Part shown: in pieces, positions 45,024-54,905 of the stretch
Layout: each line of letters opens with the position of its first letter
Numbering within the stretch: position 1 is the stretch's first letter
Assembly: GCA_900199655.1 (NCBI GenBank)
Contig: FZRE01000002.1
Coordinates: 1-64,000 of the forward strand
DNA: 64,000 bases
Source: Prevotellaceae bacterium KH2P17
Lineage (GTDB): Bacteria > Bacteroidota > Bacteroidia > Bacteroidales > Bacteroidaceae
Direction: 5' to 3'
Translations under genes and position numbers: made by a program
The notes under the pieces: generated by a model
What the model was told of the DNA's origin: nothing
The model's input: only the letters and a program-made list of their open reading frames with translations
The model's database searches: none

Positions 45024-47276
45024 ATGAAGAAAATCTATTTAGCCGTTCTTTGCACCCTGTGCGCCCTCTCTGCGCAGGCACAGAGCCTGCCCGCCTATTT
45101 AGACGAGACCAAGACCGTGGAGCAGCGGGTTGAGGACGCCCTGCAACGCATGACGCTGCAGGAGAAAATCAGAGTCATCCACGCCCAGAGCAAGTTCTCC
45201 TCGGCAGGAGTGCCGCGGTTGGGGTTCCCCGATTTCTGGACCAGCGACGGCCCCCACGGCGTGCGACCCAACGTACTGTGGGACGAGTGGACGCAGGCTG
45301 GGCAGTCAAACGACTCGTGCGTGGCCTTCCCGGCACTCACCTGCCTGGCCGCAACGTGGAATCCGGACATGTCGGCAGCCTATGGCAAGGCCCTGGGTGA
45401 GGAAGCCCGCTACCGCGGAAAGGACATGATGCTGGGCCCGGGCGTCAACATCTACCGTACGCCACTTAACGGCCGCAACTTCGAGTACATGGGCGAAGAC
45501 CCCTACCTGGCCTCGCGCATGGTGGTGCCTTACATCCAGTCGCTGCAGAAACTCGGCGTAGCAGCCTGCGTGAAGCACTTCGCACTCAACAACGACGAAC
45601 CCAACCGCATGGTGGTTAACAGCGTGGTGAGCGACCGCGCGCTGCATGAAATCTACCTGCCCGCCTTCCGCGCCGCCGTTACCGAGGGCAAGGCATGGGG
45701 CATCATGGGCTCCTACAACTTCTACAAGGGCCAGCACAACTGCCACAACCAGTACCTGCTTAACGACATCCTGAAGCGTGACTGGCAGTTCGACGGCGTT
45801 GTCGTGAGCGACTGGGGCGGCTGCCACAGCACCGACCAGGCCGTGGCAAACGGGCTCGACATGGAGTTCGGCACCGGCACCGACGGCATGAAGTCGCGGT
45901 CAAAGAACGCCTACGACAACTACTACCTTGCCCTGCCCTTCCAGGAGGGCATCCTCAAGGGCAAGTACACCATGCAGCAGCTCGACGAGAAGGTACGTCG
46001 CGTGCTGCGACTCTTCTTCCGCACCACCCTGAACCCGCAGCGCAAGCCGGGCTTCCTCTGCTCCGACGACCACTACGCCACCGCCCGCAGCATAGCCCAG
46101 GAGGGCATCGTGCTGCTCAAGAACCAGCGCCACGTGCTGCCGCTCAACCTGGGCAAGGGCAAGCGCGTGCTCGTTGTGGGCGAAAATGCCATTAAGTCGC
46201 TCATCATAGGCGGCGGCTCCAGCAACCTCAAGGCACAGCGCGAGGTGTCGCCCCTGGAGGGAATGCGGGCCGCCTGCGCACGCTACGGCGCCACCGTTGA
46301 GTACGAGCGCGGCTACGTGGGCGACGTGAATGCCGAGCAGGACGGCGTGTCCTCCTCCATCGACCTCAACGACGAGCGCTCTGCCGACCGCCTGATTGCC
46401 GACGCCGTGGGCAAGGCCAAGGGCGCCGACTACGTGGTATTCTTCGGCGGACTCAACAAAGGAGCCTTCCAGGACTGCGAGGGCACCGACCGCAAGGCTT
46501 ACGACCTGCCCTACGACCAGGCCAAGGTGGTAGATGCGCTGGCGCGTGTAAACAAGAACATCGTTTACGTCAATCTCTCCGGCAACGCCGCCGCGCTGCC
46601 TTTCGTGAGCCGTGTGCCGGCCGTGGTGCAGGGCTGGTTCCTCGGTTCCGAGGCCGGTGAGGCCCTCGCCTCCGTACTTACGGGGCAGGTGAACCCATCG
46701 GGCAAGCTGCCGTTTACCTGGGGCAACAGCCTCGAAGACTACGGAGCCCACGCCCTGGACGCCTATCCGGGCGTGTGGCGCACCAACATCGACAAGCAAG
46801 ATGAGAACACTCCGCAGATTGATGAGGAGTACAAGGAGGGCATCTACGTAGGTTACCGCTGGACCGACCATGCCGGCACCCGCCCCCTCTTTGCCTTCGG
46901 CCACGGCCTAAGCTACACTACATTCAAGCTGTCGGGGCTGAAAGCCGACCGCAGCAGCATGCAGCGCGACGGCAGCATCACCTTTACTGTGAACGTGAAG
47001 AACACCGGCAAGCGCGCCGGAGCCGAGGTGGTGCAGCTGTACATACACGATGCCAAGGCGTCGGTCGACCGTCCTTACAAGGAGCTCAAGGGCTTCCGTA
47101 AGGTCATGTTGCAGCCCGGAGAGAGCCGCGAGGTAAGTATCAGCATCGATAACAGCGCACTGAGCTTCTACGATGAGGCCCGGCACGAGTGGAAGTCGGA
47201 ACCGGGAGAGTTCGAGGCTCTCGTTGGCACGGCCTCCGACAACCTGCCCTGCCGCCTCAAGTTCACGCTGCAATAA
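45024..47276 (+). CDS. GH3 beta-glucosidase, periplasmic
   Basis: 750 residues with a Sec signal ending AQAQ. The GH3 N-terminal barrel shows FGPGVN-type LGPGVNIYRTPLNGRNFEY, CVKHFALNNDEPNR and VVSDWGGCHSTD (nucleophile Asp). An alpha/beta sandwich follows and a fibronectin-III-like C-terminus (AGAEVVQLYIHD). It should cleave beta-1,6-gluco-oligosaccharides to glucose after import. Confidence 0.93.
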   Translation: MKKIYLAVLCTLCALSAQAQSLPAYLDETKTVEQRVEDALQRMTLQEKIRVIHAQSKFSSAGVPRLGFPDFWTSDGPHGVRPNVLWDEWTQAGQSNDSCVAFPALTCLAATWNPDMSAAYGKALGEEARYRGKDMMLGPGVNIYRTPLNGRNFEYMGEDPYLASRMVVPYIQSLQKLGVAACVKHFALNNDEPNRMVVNSVVSDRALHEIYLPAFRAAVTEGKAWGIMGSYNFYKGQHNCHNQYLLNDILKRDWQFDGVVVSDWGGCHSTDQAVANGLDMEFGTGTDGMKSRSKNAYDNYYLALPFQEGILKGKYTMQQLDEKVRRVLRLFFRTTLNPQRKPGFLCSDDHYATARSIAQEGIVLLKNQRHVLPLNLGKGKRVLVVGENAIKSLIIGGGSSNLKAQREVSPLEGMRAACARYGATVEYERGYVGDVNAEQDGVSSSIDLNDERSADRLIADAVGKAKGADYVVFFGGLNKGAFQDCEGTDRKAYDLPYDQAKVVDALARVNKNIVYVNLSGNAAALPFVSRVPAVVQGWFLGSEAGEALASVLTGQVNPSGKLPFTWGNSLEDYGAHALDAYPGVWRTNIDKQDENTPQIDEEYKEGIYVGYRWTDHAGTRPLFAFGHGLSYTTFKLSGLKADRSSMQRDGSITFTVNVKNTGKRAGAEVVQLYIHDAKASVDRPYKELKGFRKVMLQPGESREVSISIDNSALSFYDEARHEWKSEPGEFEALVGTASDNLPCRLKFTLQ

Positions 47277-47342
47277 GCGCATTTTTGCGCCTTTCGCCAT
47301 TCCGAATGAGGGAGATACCGCCTTTGCCGTATCTCCCTCATT
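47277..47342 (+). terminator. Hairpins ending the glucan locus
   Basis: GCGCA/TGCGC (47277-47290) lies directly after the GH3 stop. A perfect 14-bp stem AATGAGGGAGATAC/GTATCTCCCTCATT follows (47305-47318, 47329-47342). A clear T-run is missing after the second stem, so termination is probable but not textbook. Confidence 0.6.
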
Positions 47343-47359
47343 GCATGATATATGCCCTC

Positions 47360-47742
47360 ATTTAACTTTACAATTCAGCTTCGCAGCAGGCGAAAGTTTT
47401 CTTTCATCCTGCCATCGGGCAGAAACAGGCCTATTTTTTGCCTTTTTGTAATCGGCTGATAATCAAAAACATGCCATTTCATCGAATTTTTCAGTTTTCT
47501 TGAAGGTATCACTCAAGCGCCTTGAACGATACCTTCAAGCCCTCCGAAGCACTGCACCAAGGCGGCCGGAAGCGGCAAACAGGAAGCCTGGATACGGCAA
47601 ACGGAGCGAAAGAACGGAGAAATGGAGCTTTTTGAAAGGTGTTTTTGGTTGTCCAAAAACAAAAATGCGGTAAAACGGGAGCTTACATCCTGCTCGCTCA
47701 CCGGCAGCAAACAAGCTGAAAACAAGCAAGTTTTCTGACAAC
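47360..47742 (+). repeat. 383-bp non-coding repeat, copy 1
   Basis: Matches 58080-58462 in the same orientation with 12 substitutions and no indels (about 97% identical). It contains a perfect 12-bp inverted repeat CTTGAAGGTATC/GATACCTTCAAG (47499-47510, 47528-47539). The minus-strand frames inside differ in start and length between copies, so I do not read it as a gene. Confidence 0.85.
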
Positions 47743-47842
47743 AAATCTTGTATGCTGCCCTCGCCAAGCATCCACGTAAAAAGCCGAAGGCAGAACTCGC
47801 ATGTGCTGAACCTTCGGCTCCATCTATCAAATTAGAGACTTG

Positions 47843-50716
47843 TTATTCTGGCAGCATGGTCACTTCTATGCGGCGGTTGCTGCCAAGTAGGTCTTTGGCC
47901 ACCTGCTGCACATCGGCCGCAGACAGGCTTTCGAGCTGCTGCAAGTAGTCGGTATCAAAGTCTATGCCGTTGCGCAGGCGGTTGTAGACAACGTAGTCCC
48001 AGTAGCTGTTGGTAATAACGTTCTGGCCGTAGGCCTTGGCCAAGTACTTCTTTACCTTGCTCATGCTCGACGGCTCGGGGCCGCGGGCGGCAATGTGGGA
48101 TATCTGCCGGTAGACAACCGGCATGAGTTCGGCGTACTTCGACGGGTCGGTACGGAAACTCACCTTCACCAACGCCGTCGGATTACTGTCCTTGTCGAGC
48201 TCTGCCTGCACACTGACGCCGTAGGTGCCTCCCTTCTCCTCGCGAACCGAGTCGGTGTAAGCAATGGTCAGCACACGGCTGAACACGTCGAGAGCCAGGT
48301 CGGCCTTGGTGGTGTAAGGTTCGGGGAAGGTGTACAGCAGGGTAACTACAGCCGAGGGCGTGTTCATCTGCTTACGGAACACATGGGCCGAGGTGCCCCC
48401 CACAATATCGGGTGAGGGATAATAGATGGCAGGTGACGGGTGACGGGTGATGGGGGTCGGGCTGCCTGGAGCCGACGAGGGCAGGGCTGCCACGTACTCC
48501 TGCAACAGGGTGCGGAGCGAATCGAGGTTGATGTTGCCCGTCAGTATCATGCTGAAACCGTTGGCATCGCCAAACTGGTCACGGTATATTTGCATGATGC
48601 GGCTGTGGTTTACGCGGTCAAGCGTGGCTTGCTTCACGGGCTGCATGCGCGGACTGTTGCCGTAGGCGATAGCGGCAAGCGAGTCGTTGTAGGTTACCTG
48701 CGGGTTTGCCTCGCGGTTGGTGAGGAAGGAGCGCATGCTGTTAATCTGGCTGTTGAAGGCTACACTGTCCGTGCGGGGGCTGGTGCAGTACAGGTAAGTG
48801 AGCTGAAGCAGCGTGCGGAGGTCCTTGGCAGAGGCGCTGCCGCTGATGTACTGCTCGTCGTCTGCTATCGAAGACTGCACGCGTACCGACTTTCCGGCCA
48901 GCATCTTGCGCAGTGTAGGCTCGCTGACGGTGCCCACTCCCGAGGCCGTTACCACGCCGCTCACGAACGAGAAGTTGGGAACGTCGGCATCGGGATAAAG
49001 CTGCGTGCCCTTGTTTCCGAAGAAGCGCATGGACACCTGGTCCTTGGCAAAGTCGGTGGGCTTTACGTACACCTTCACGCCATTGGGCAGCGAGAGCAGC
49101 TTCACGCCCTGTCCGGCGTCGGTGTAGCTGCCTGTTTTGGGCTTCCGGGTGGCCTTGCCGGCCTTCCGGTTACTGGCGAGCGAGGCGGCAACCATGCCCT
49201 CCAGGGTTGGCAGGGCGGGCTCTTTGTAGGCCTCGTAGGCGGCCTGCTGCACGGCGGCAACATAACTGCGCAGTTGCTGCTCCGACGGAAGGGTGAAGCC
49301 GGGCTTGTCGGGTGCGTAGACCAGCAGTACCTGATTGCTGTCTGAGATCAGGCTGCGCGTGGCTCTGTTCACCTCATCCAGGGTAACTGTTGCGTTGAAA
49401 TCTCGGTACAGCTTCAGTATTTCAGCATCCGAGAGCAGCGGTTCGGAGGTCAGGAAGTGGTTCACCGCCTTGTTCACAAAATAGTTGTTGCGGCGGTCGT
49501 TCTGCTCAGTCGCCCGCCGCTCGGCCGACTTCATGTAGATGGCCTTGGCCCGTTCCAACTCCGAAGCGGTGAATCCGAAGCGTCGGGCACGCTCAGCCTC
49601 GCCGATGACGGCACTGAATGAGCCCGCCACATTCTCCTGCCGGCAACCGAAGGAGAGCGAGAAAGCATCCTTGGTGCGTGAAACGAGGAACGTGCCCGCA
49701 TGCGCCGTAGCACTCAGGAAAGGCGGTTCCGACTGGTGTTTGAGTTCCCCCAGCCGGCCGTTGAGCATGTAGGTAATGAGCCGGTCGACATAATCGGTCC
49801 GCACATAGGCCACGTTATTCTTCTCTGCATCGGGCGTAGCAGGGTGCTTCATGTACAGGTTGGCCAGCATGATGGGCTGCTCGGTGTCTTTCTCTACAGC
49901 CACTATGAGGTCCTGATTGTCGGAAACGGGGTAGTAAACGCGCTCTGCACGCTCCTTGGGAAGGGGAATGGAGCCGAAGAGCCGGCGTATCTTGCCCTCC
50001 ACCCGGTCAACATCCACGTCGCCGGTCACTACTACTGCCTGCAAGTCAGGCCTGTACCACTTGTGGTAATAATCGCGAAGGTCGTTGTGGGGGAAGTGCT
50101 CCACGATGTCCATTGAGCCTATGGGAAGGCAGTCGGCGTACTTGGTGCCGCTATAGACCGTGGGCAGCGCCTGCTCCATCATGCGTTGTGCAGCCATACG
50201 GGAGCGGCGGGTGCGCCACTCCTCGTGTATCACTCCGCGCTCTTTGTCTATCTCCTTGTCGGTCAGGAGCAGGCTGTGGCTCCAGTCGTGGAGGATGAGC
50301 AGCACCGAGTCGAGCACCGTCTCGCGCCCCACGGGCACAGCAGAAACATTGTAAACGGTCTGGTCCACGGAGGTGTAAGCATTGAGATTGGTGCCGAACT
50401 TCACGCCAATGCTCTCGCACCAGGGCACAATTCCCAGGCTCTTACCATCGCCCCTGAAGTGCTCGGTGCCGTTAAACGCCATGTGTTCAAGGAAGTGCGC
50501 GAGGCCTCGTTGCCGCGGTTCTTCGAGAATGGAGCCAACTCGCTGCGCCAGATAGAAGTCGGCTATGCCGGGCTCTTTGGCATTATGGCGGATGTAATAG
50601 GTAAGTCCGTTGGCGAGCTTGCCCGTCCGGAAGGTGCTGTCGGGCTGCAAGGATTGTGCCTGCAGGGCTGAAGGCACGAGGAGCCAGAGCAGCAATCGGA
50701 ATAGAGTTTTTTTCAT
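47843..50716 (-). CDS. M16-family zinc metallopeptidase, double-domain
   Basis: About 957 residues from the ATG at 50716 (MKKTLFRLLLWLL signal); the frame open to 50773 overlaps the upstream gene. The inverted zinc motif HFLEH lies near residue 74 and the distal Glu region (ERGVIHEEWRTRRS) near 150; a second, inactive M16 half follows. It is periplasmic. A loop near residues 760-785 is Pro/Ser-rich (SPTPITRHPSP), encoded by CATCACCC-like repeats similar to those in the P-ATPase gene. It is the last gene of the TonB-receptor cluster and may cleave the imported ligand. Confidence 0.92.
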   Translation of the reverse strand: MKKTLFRLLLWLLVPSALQAQSLQPDSTFRTGKLANGLTYYIRHNAKEPGIADFYLAQRVGSILEEPRQRGLAHFLEHMAFNGTEHFRGDGKSLGIVPWCESIGVKFGTNLNAYTSVDQTVYNVSAVPVGRETVLDSVLLILHDWSHSLLLTDKEIDKERGVIHEEWRTRRSRMAAQRMMEQALPTVYSGTKYADCLPIGSMDIVEHFPHNDLRDYYHKWYRPDLQAVVVTGDVDVDRVEGKIRRLFGSIPLPKERAERVYYPVSDNQDLIVAVEKDTEQPIMLANLYMKHPATPDAEKNNVAYVRTDYVDRLITYMLNGRLGELKHQSEPPFLSATAHAGTFLVSRTKDAFSLSFGCRQENVAGSFSAVIGEAERARRFGFTASELERAKAIYMKSAERRATEQNDRRNNYFVNKAVNHFLTSEPLLSDAEILKLYRDFNATVTLDEVNRATRSLISDSNQVLLVYAPDKPGFTLPSEQQLRSYVAAVQQAAYEAYKEPALPTLEGMVAASLASNRKAGKATRKPKTGSYTDAGQGVKLLSLPNGVKVYVKPTDFAKDQVSMRFFGNKGTQLYPDADVPNFSFVSGVVTASGVGTVSEPTLRKMLAGKSVRVQSSIADDEQYISGSASAKDLRTLLQLTYLYCTSPRTDSVAFNSQINSMRSFLTNREANPQVTYNDSLAAIAYGNSPRMQPVKQATLDRVNHSRIMQIYRDQFGDANGFSMILTGNINLDSLRTLLQEYVAALPSSAPGSPTPITRHPSPAIYYPSPDIVGGTSAHVFRKQMNTPSAVVTLLYTFPEPYTTKADLALDVFSRVLTIAYTDSVREEKGGTYGVSVQAELDKDSNPTALVKVSFRTDPSKYAELMPVVYRQISHIAARGPEPSSMSKVKKYLAKAYGQNVITNSYWDYVVYNRLRNGIDFDTDYLQQLESLSAADVQQVAKDLLGSNRRIEVTMLPE

Positions 50717-50750
50717 TTTTCTGTCTTGTTTGGGTAATGTAAATGTCTTG

Positions 50751-52373
50751 TCAGAATGTACAGCCAAAGGCAATATTGAGCTCCGTACGGGCTCTTCCGA
50801 TGAGATGGCTGTCGTGGGTGTTGGCCTTGCGCCAGCTGCCCTGCCCCTCTACGTAGACGGAAAGCCGCGTTCCGGGGGCACGGAAGCTGTAACGCACGGC
50901 AGCATTAAAGCCGAACTGCGGCGCCGTAAGATAAACCAGCTCGCGCCAGAGCCATGTATCCATGACGGGGGGAGGCGTCTGCTTGTCGGACGGTGCTGCG
51001 AAGGTGCCGTCGCGGAAAGCATCGCCCGAACCGTTCCTGTAGGTCATCCCGAGCGAGAGACCCAGCAAACCGGAGCCTGCGGGCATGTTATACTGCCCGC
51101 TAACGAAGCCTTCTACGCTGCCTATGCTTTGCCTCCGGTAGTACGGATAGCGGTAGGCAGTCTGGCGGCGGTGCATGAAGTTGGCTCCCGCACGGAGCGT
51201 CCAGCGCGCCTGGTCGGCCGTTATGCCGAAGCGCCCGGTGTAAGCAACCCTCCCGTCAATCCACACCTTGTTGGCCGTTTTTATCGGGTCGTAGTACTGG
51301 TAGTAGGTTGAGCCGGCCTCGTTCTGCACCTCCCGGTAGGTTTCCGCATTGTTTTCCAGGTTCTCAACGGCCAGCATGAGGTCGAGCCTGTGCAACACAT
51401 GGGGGCGCGCAAGCATGAGCGCACCTTCGTACCGGCAGATGTCGGAGTGATGGTTGCTGTAGGTGATGGTGTAGGGAGAGCGCCTGCCGTAGTAGCCGGT
51501 GCGGTGAGCCAGCAGCATGCTGTTGAAGAACGAGAAGCTGCCCAGCCGCAGTTCGGCCTGCAGGGCGCCGCCGTTGTACTCGTCGTAGAGCGGCATTTCG
51601 CGGTTCTGGTCGGTGTATCCGCTGCCTCCGAACTGCTCCGTTAAGCCCATGAAGGCTGCATAGCTGATGAGCGACACGTAGGTTTTGTCCGTCTTGCCAT
51701 ACGTGCTGAAGCGCACGCTCTCCGTGTTGCGGCGGTAGAAATAGTTGCCTCCGAGCGTCAGATGCCTGCCTGCGGGCACGGTGAAGCCTGCCGTGAACTT
51801 CATGTCCATAAGCGAGTTCTTGTGCCGCAGGTCCTTGTACTTGGCGTAGTTGGCAGCAGTAAAGTCGGCGCTTGCCCCAAGCGCCACGCCACGCCAGACG
51901 TCCACGCCCACGGATCCCGCTATCCGGTAGGTGTCGAGATGCTTCTTGCCGGTGTTGGCGAGCGAATCCTCGACGATGTCGAACGGCTTGCGGGTGGGGT
52001 CTATGAATGCGGATCCGGCCATGTCGTGGCTGGTCACGTTGCCGTAACTCATCTTGCCGTAGAGCACGGTGCGGCCGCCCAGCCGGTAGAACGACTCCAC
52101 CGCCGCGCCGGCCTGCAGTGTCCGGGCCGACTGGTAATAGTCTGCCAGCCCGCCACGGCCATAATGCAGGCTCATTTGGGCCGTCGAGATGTTGGGCCGG
52201 GCGTAGACTACAAGTCCGGCGGCATTGGCCGACGAGAGCCACGGGCTGCGGCTGCGCACGAGCTCGAAGTCGCGGATGGCCACGCCGACCGTGTCCAGCG
52301 GCTGGGCTTCAAGGCCGCCGCCACCCGTCAGAAGGATGCCGGCCAGCAGGGTATGTACGATGTTCCTGTTCAA
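50751..52373 (-). CDS. DUF6850-type outer-membrane beta-barrel protein
   Basis: 540 residues with signal peptide (MNRNIVHTLLAGILLTGGGG). Many alternating aromatic beta-strands, starting VFYARPN-type segments and GKMSYGNVTSHDM, ending in RTELNIAFGCTF with a terminal Phe, typical of BAM-inserted barrels. Matches the DUF6850 family found beside DUF4876 genes. Function unknown. Confidence 0.75.
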   Translation of the reverse strand: MNRNIVHTLLAGILLTGGGGLEAQPLDTVGVAIRDFELVRSRSPWLSSANAAGLVVYARPNISTAQMSLHYGRGGLADYYQSARTLQAGAAVESFYRLGGRTVLYGKMSYGNVTSHDMAGSAFIDPTRKPFDIVEDSLANTGKKHLDTYRIAGSVGVDVWRGVALGASADFTAANYAKYKDLRHKNSLMDMKFTAGFTVPAGRHLTLGGNYFYRRNTESVRFSTYGKTDKTYVSLISYAAFMGLTEQFGGSGYTDQNREMPLYDEYNGGALQAELRLGSFSFFNSMLLAHRTGYYGRRSPYTITYSNHHSDICRYEGALMLARPHVLHRLDLMLAVENLENNAETYREVQNEAGSTYYQYYDPIKTANKVWIDGRVAYTGRFGITADQARWTLRAGANFMHRRQTAYRYPYYRRQSIGSVEGFVSGQYNMPAGSGLLGLSLGMTYRNGSGDAFRDGTFAAPSDKQTPPPVMDTWLWRELVYLTAPQFGFNAAVRYSFRAPGTRLSVYVEGQGSWRKANTHDSHLIGRARTELNIAFGCTF

Positions 52374-52390
52374 GAGAGTGGGTTTGTTGT

Positions 52391-53509
52391 TTATTTGTCG
52401 CGCAGGGAGAACTGCTTGCGTTCATGGAAGTCGTCGGATGAATTGTCGTTATCCATGTAGACGATGTGGGCACCCTTGCGGATGGAAGCTTCGGCATCGA
52501 TGCCGCTGGGGTCGCCTGCAGAGACGCCGAGCGTATAGCCTGTAACGAGTTTTCCGGCGTTCTCGGGCAGCGCCTCGGTAGCTTCCTTGTCCACGTTGCG
52601 GTAGAGCGAGTGCCCCAACTTGTTGGTCAGCACCACGTACCCGGCATCAACATCGGCAGGGAAACGCTTCTGGCCGGCTTCCAACTTGCCGCTGTTATAC
52701 ACCTCCATGCCGTCTATTATCCACTCTACGGGCACTTTCAGGCATCTGTTGTAGGCCGCCTGTGACTGCCCAGGAGCGTAGACGATGTTGGAAGCATCGG
52801 CTGCAAAGGCCTGCGGCGTGGTGCCTTTGGTCTGGAAGATGAAGAAAGCGGGCGAGGTGACGCTCAGCGTCCAGGCGTTGCTCTGCCCGATGTTGATGGC
52901 TTTGAGGTAGTGGGAAGTGGGAATGACCTCCGACGGCGTGGGGTAATAGCTGGTGTTGCTGTAGCCCGATTCGGGGTCGTACATGGTGTAATAGTCGGCA
53001 TTGGCGTAGTTCACCGACTGGCTGTAAGTGGGCGTGTTGTCAATGGCGCCCATGCAGCTTACCACCACCTGCGAGTACGGCTCAATGACGAGCGGCTCCT
53101 GGAAATACCAGATGCCGTTGATGGCCGGCACATATCCATCCGCTTCATAGGTCAACGTGCCGTCCTTCAGCCAATGGTTTATGCCCTCGGCATTGTACGG
53201 ATCGAGTATGCCCACGCACAGATTGCTCAGTACGGCGGTTTCTTTGCTGTTGTTGTAGAGGATGAATCCCTTGTCTCTCTGGAAGTAGCTGGTGCCCTGA
53301 TCGAGCGGACAGCCGCCGTTGTAGAGTTCCTTGATAATCACCTGGTCGGCGTTCTGGTCTTCGGGAACAAAGGTCACGTTCTTTACTTCCGATGTCTTCA
53401 GCGTCTCGGTGCTGCCGTCGGCACGGGTAATTACCATGTTCCATGTCTGTGCACAGACATTGGCAGCCAGGCCGAGCAGGGCTGCCAGCGTTAGTAGAGT
53501 TTTCTTCAT
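52391..53509 (-). CDS. DUF4876-type secreted protein
   Basis: 372 residues with Sec signal (MKKTLLTLAALLGLAANVCAQ). The pattern IKELYNGGCP ... DKGFILYNNS is typical of DUF4876, a beta-sandwich resembling lamin-tail domains. The gap to the DUF6850 gene is 17 bp. Such pairs recur with TonB receptors in Bacteroidetes. Ligand unknown. Confidence 0.75.
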   Translation of the reverse strand: MKKTLLTLAALLGLAANVCAQTWNMVITRADGSTETLKTSEVKNVTFVPEDQNADQVIIKELYNGGCPLDQGTSYFQRDKGFILYNNSKETAVLSNLCVGILDPYNAEGINHWLKDGTLTYEADGYVPAINGIWYFQEPLVIEPYSQVVVSCMGAIDNTPTYSQSVNYANADYYTMYDPESGYSNTSYYPTPSEVIPTSHYLKAINIGQSNAWTLSVTSPAFFIFQTKGTTPQAFAADASNIVYAPGQSQAAYNRCLKVPVEWIIDGMEVYNSGKLEAGQKRFPADVDAGYVVLTNKLGHSLYRNVDKEATEALPENAGKLVTGYTLGVSAGDPSGIDAEASIRKGAHIVYMDNDNSSDDFHERKQFSLRDK

Positions 53510-53876
53510 TGCTTCTGTTATTTATAGTTGTTGATTTCTGTTGTCTTGCTGCGGGCGCGTTTCCGGGCCTCGGGGCGGAGCCTGCGCCATGCGGTTTGCC
53601 GGCCGATTGCAGCCCACCCGCGAAGCCACCTGTTTGTGCGGGGTTTGAAAGAGATGTCTTTCAGGCCTCTTGAAGGTATCGGTCAAGCGCCTTGAAGGTG
53701 CCGTTCAAGCGCCTTGAAGCATACCTCCGGCAAGCCGGCCTGAATCTACCTGCAAATCAGGAGGGCATGTTGCCCGCGCCTGATGCGGCAAAAGCGGCTG
53801 TCCGGGAGGCTGCAACCGCGGCGGCACGGCCGTGCCCTGCGGGGCTTGCCCGTGAGCGCAGCCCGCACTGCCCGCG
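53510..53876. repeat. Gene-free gap with CTTGAAGG repeats
   Basis: 367 bp without a gene I can support. 53668-53727 carries CTTGAAGGTATCGGTCAAG and two CAAGCGCCTTGAAG-type units, closely related to the core of the 383-bp repeats. Confidence 0.55.
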
Positions 53877-54389
53877 CTATTTGTTGTACACCTTGATGCT
53901 CTGCCCGCCCGCGCGCAGGATGTAGACGCCCTGCTCCAGGTCGCCCAGTGCCACGCTGGCATTGCCCTCGGCGTCGGCTTTAACGGTCTTCACGGCTCGG
54001 CCGTCGATGGTGTAAACGGTTACGGCAGCGCCTGCCCGCAGGCCTCGGAACGACGCCTCGCCGAACGCTATCGTAGGCCGGACCTCGCCCACGGAGGGCT
54101 CCGTGGCTACGGACTCAATGCCCGTAGGCACCTGCTCGGTTACAAAGTGATAGTTGCTCACGCCGGCCATGCTCAGTTCCAGCACGTCGCCGTCGCAGGA
54201 AACCTGCAGGTTGCCGTCCCTGAAGGCAACAACGGGCGCCTTGGCAATGGCAAACTTGCTCTCGGAGCCGTCGGTCTGAGAGACTACAAGGTACTGTACG
54301 TCTTTCGTTCCCTGCGTACCGGCGCCCCATGCGGAGCCCGCGATTATCGGCGAAACGGCAAGAGCCAGTGTCATGATAAATGTTTTCAT
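53877..54389 (-). CDS. Small secreted protein with C-terminal sorting-like tail
   Basis: 170 residues with a signal peptide ending near SAWG. The first half has a repeat-like VQYLVVSQTDGSESKFAI ... LSMAGVSNY pattern. The C-terminal 75 residues (RGLRAGAAVTVYTIDGRAVK ... LEQGVYILRAGGQSIKVYNK) resemble a type A secretion tail or Ig-like T9SS domain. It belongs to the TonB receptor cluster. Role unknown. Confidence 0.7.
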   Translation of the reverse strand: MKTFIMTLALAVSPIIAGSAWGAGTQGTKDVQYLVVSQTDGSESKFAIAKAPVVAFRDGNLQVSCDGDVLELSMAGVSNYHFVTEQVPTGIESVATEPSVGEVRPTIAFGEASFRGLRAGAAVTVYTIDGRAVKTVKADAEGNASVALGDLEQGVYILRAGGQSIKVYNK

Positions 54390-54443
54390 ATTGCTTGATG
54401 GTTTGATGGTTGATTTCTTGATGGGGTCGCTATCCGGGCGGCA

Positions 54444-54833
54444 TCAGTGGATGATGCGCTTGCGGGTCATCTTCAGGTTCAGGCGGATGTGGTTGCTGCT
54501 GTCGGGAGAGATAACGAGCTGGCTCCTCACCCCGTTGAAAATGTAGCGGTAGTTGGTCGTAAGGCGGACGGAGGAGCTGGTTACAGAGTAGATGCCGGCC
54601 GGCACCCGAAAGCGCGCCACGCCGCCGGCATCGGTGGAATCGGCAAAAACCGAGGCCGCAGCATCCTTGAGTTCCACCCGTGCGCCGGCATAGGGGCCGG
54701 CCTCGGGGTCAGGATAGGCAAGTGTTACCTCTACGGGGCACACGGCTACCTCTTCGTCGTAGCTGCACGCGGCGGGCACCGCGGCCAGCATCGGCAGCAG
54801 CCACACGGCGCACCGGCTCAGCCTGTTTGCCAT
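54444..54833 (-). CDS. Lipoprotein with carboxypeptidase-regulatory-like fold
   Basis: About 129 residues from ATG 54833; lipobox VPAACS near residue 22. GARVELKDAAASVFADSTDA followed by GGVARFRVPAGIYSV is the pattern of a CarboxypepD_reg-like/prealbumin beta-sandwich. Between the TonB receptor and the small secreted protein gene, it is probably a surface accessory of the receptor. Confidence 0.7.
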   Translation of the reverse strand: MANRLSRCAVWLLPMLAAVPAACSYDEEVAVCPVEVTLAYPDPEAGPYAGARVELKDAAASVFADSTDAGGVARFRVPAGIYSVTSSSVRLTTNYRYIFNGVRSQLVISPDSSNHIRLNLKMTRKRIIH

Positions 54834-54905
54834 GTTGATTGGTTTCTTACGGATTGGTGTTTGTTGCATAAGCGTTGATTGAAAGATATCCGGCGGCCTG
54901 CGCCC

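Noticed and set aside
47513..47830. Minus-strand ORFs in the 383-bp repeats as a small conserved gene
   Set aside because: Starts and lengths differ between copies (105 vs 70 residues), no ribosome-binding or domain support, and changes are not clearly synonymous.
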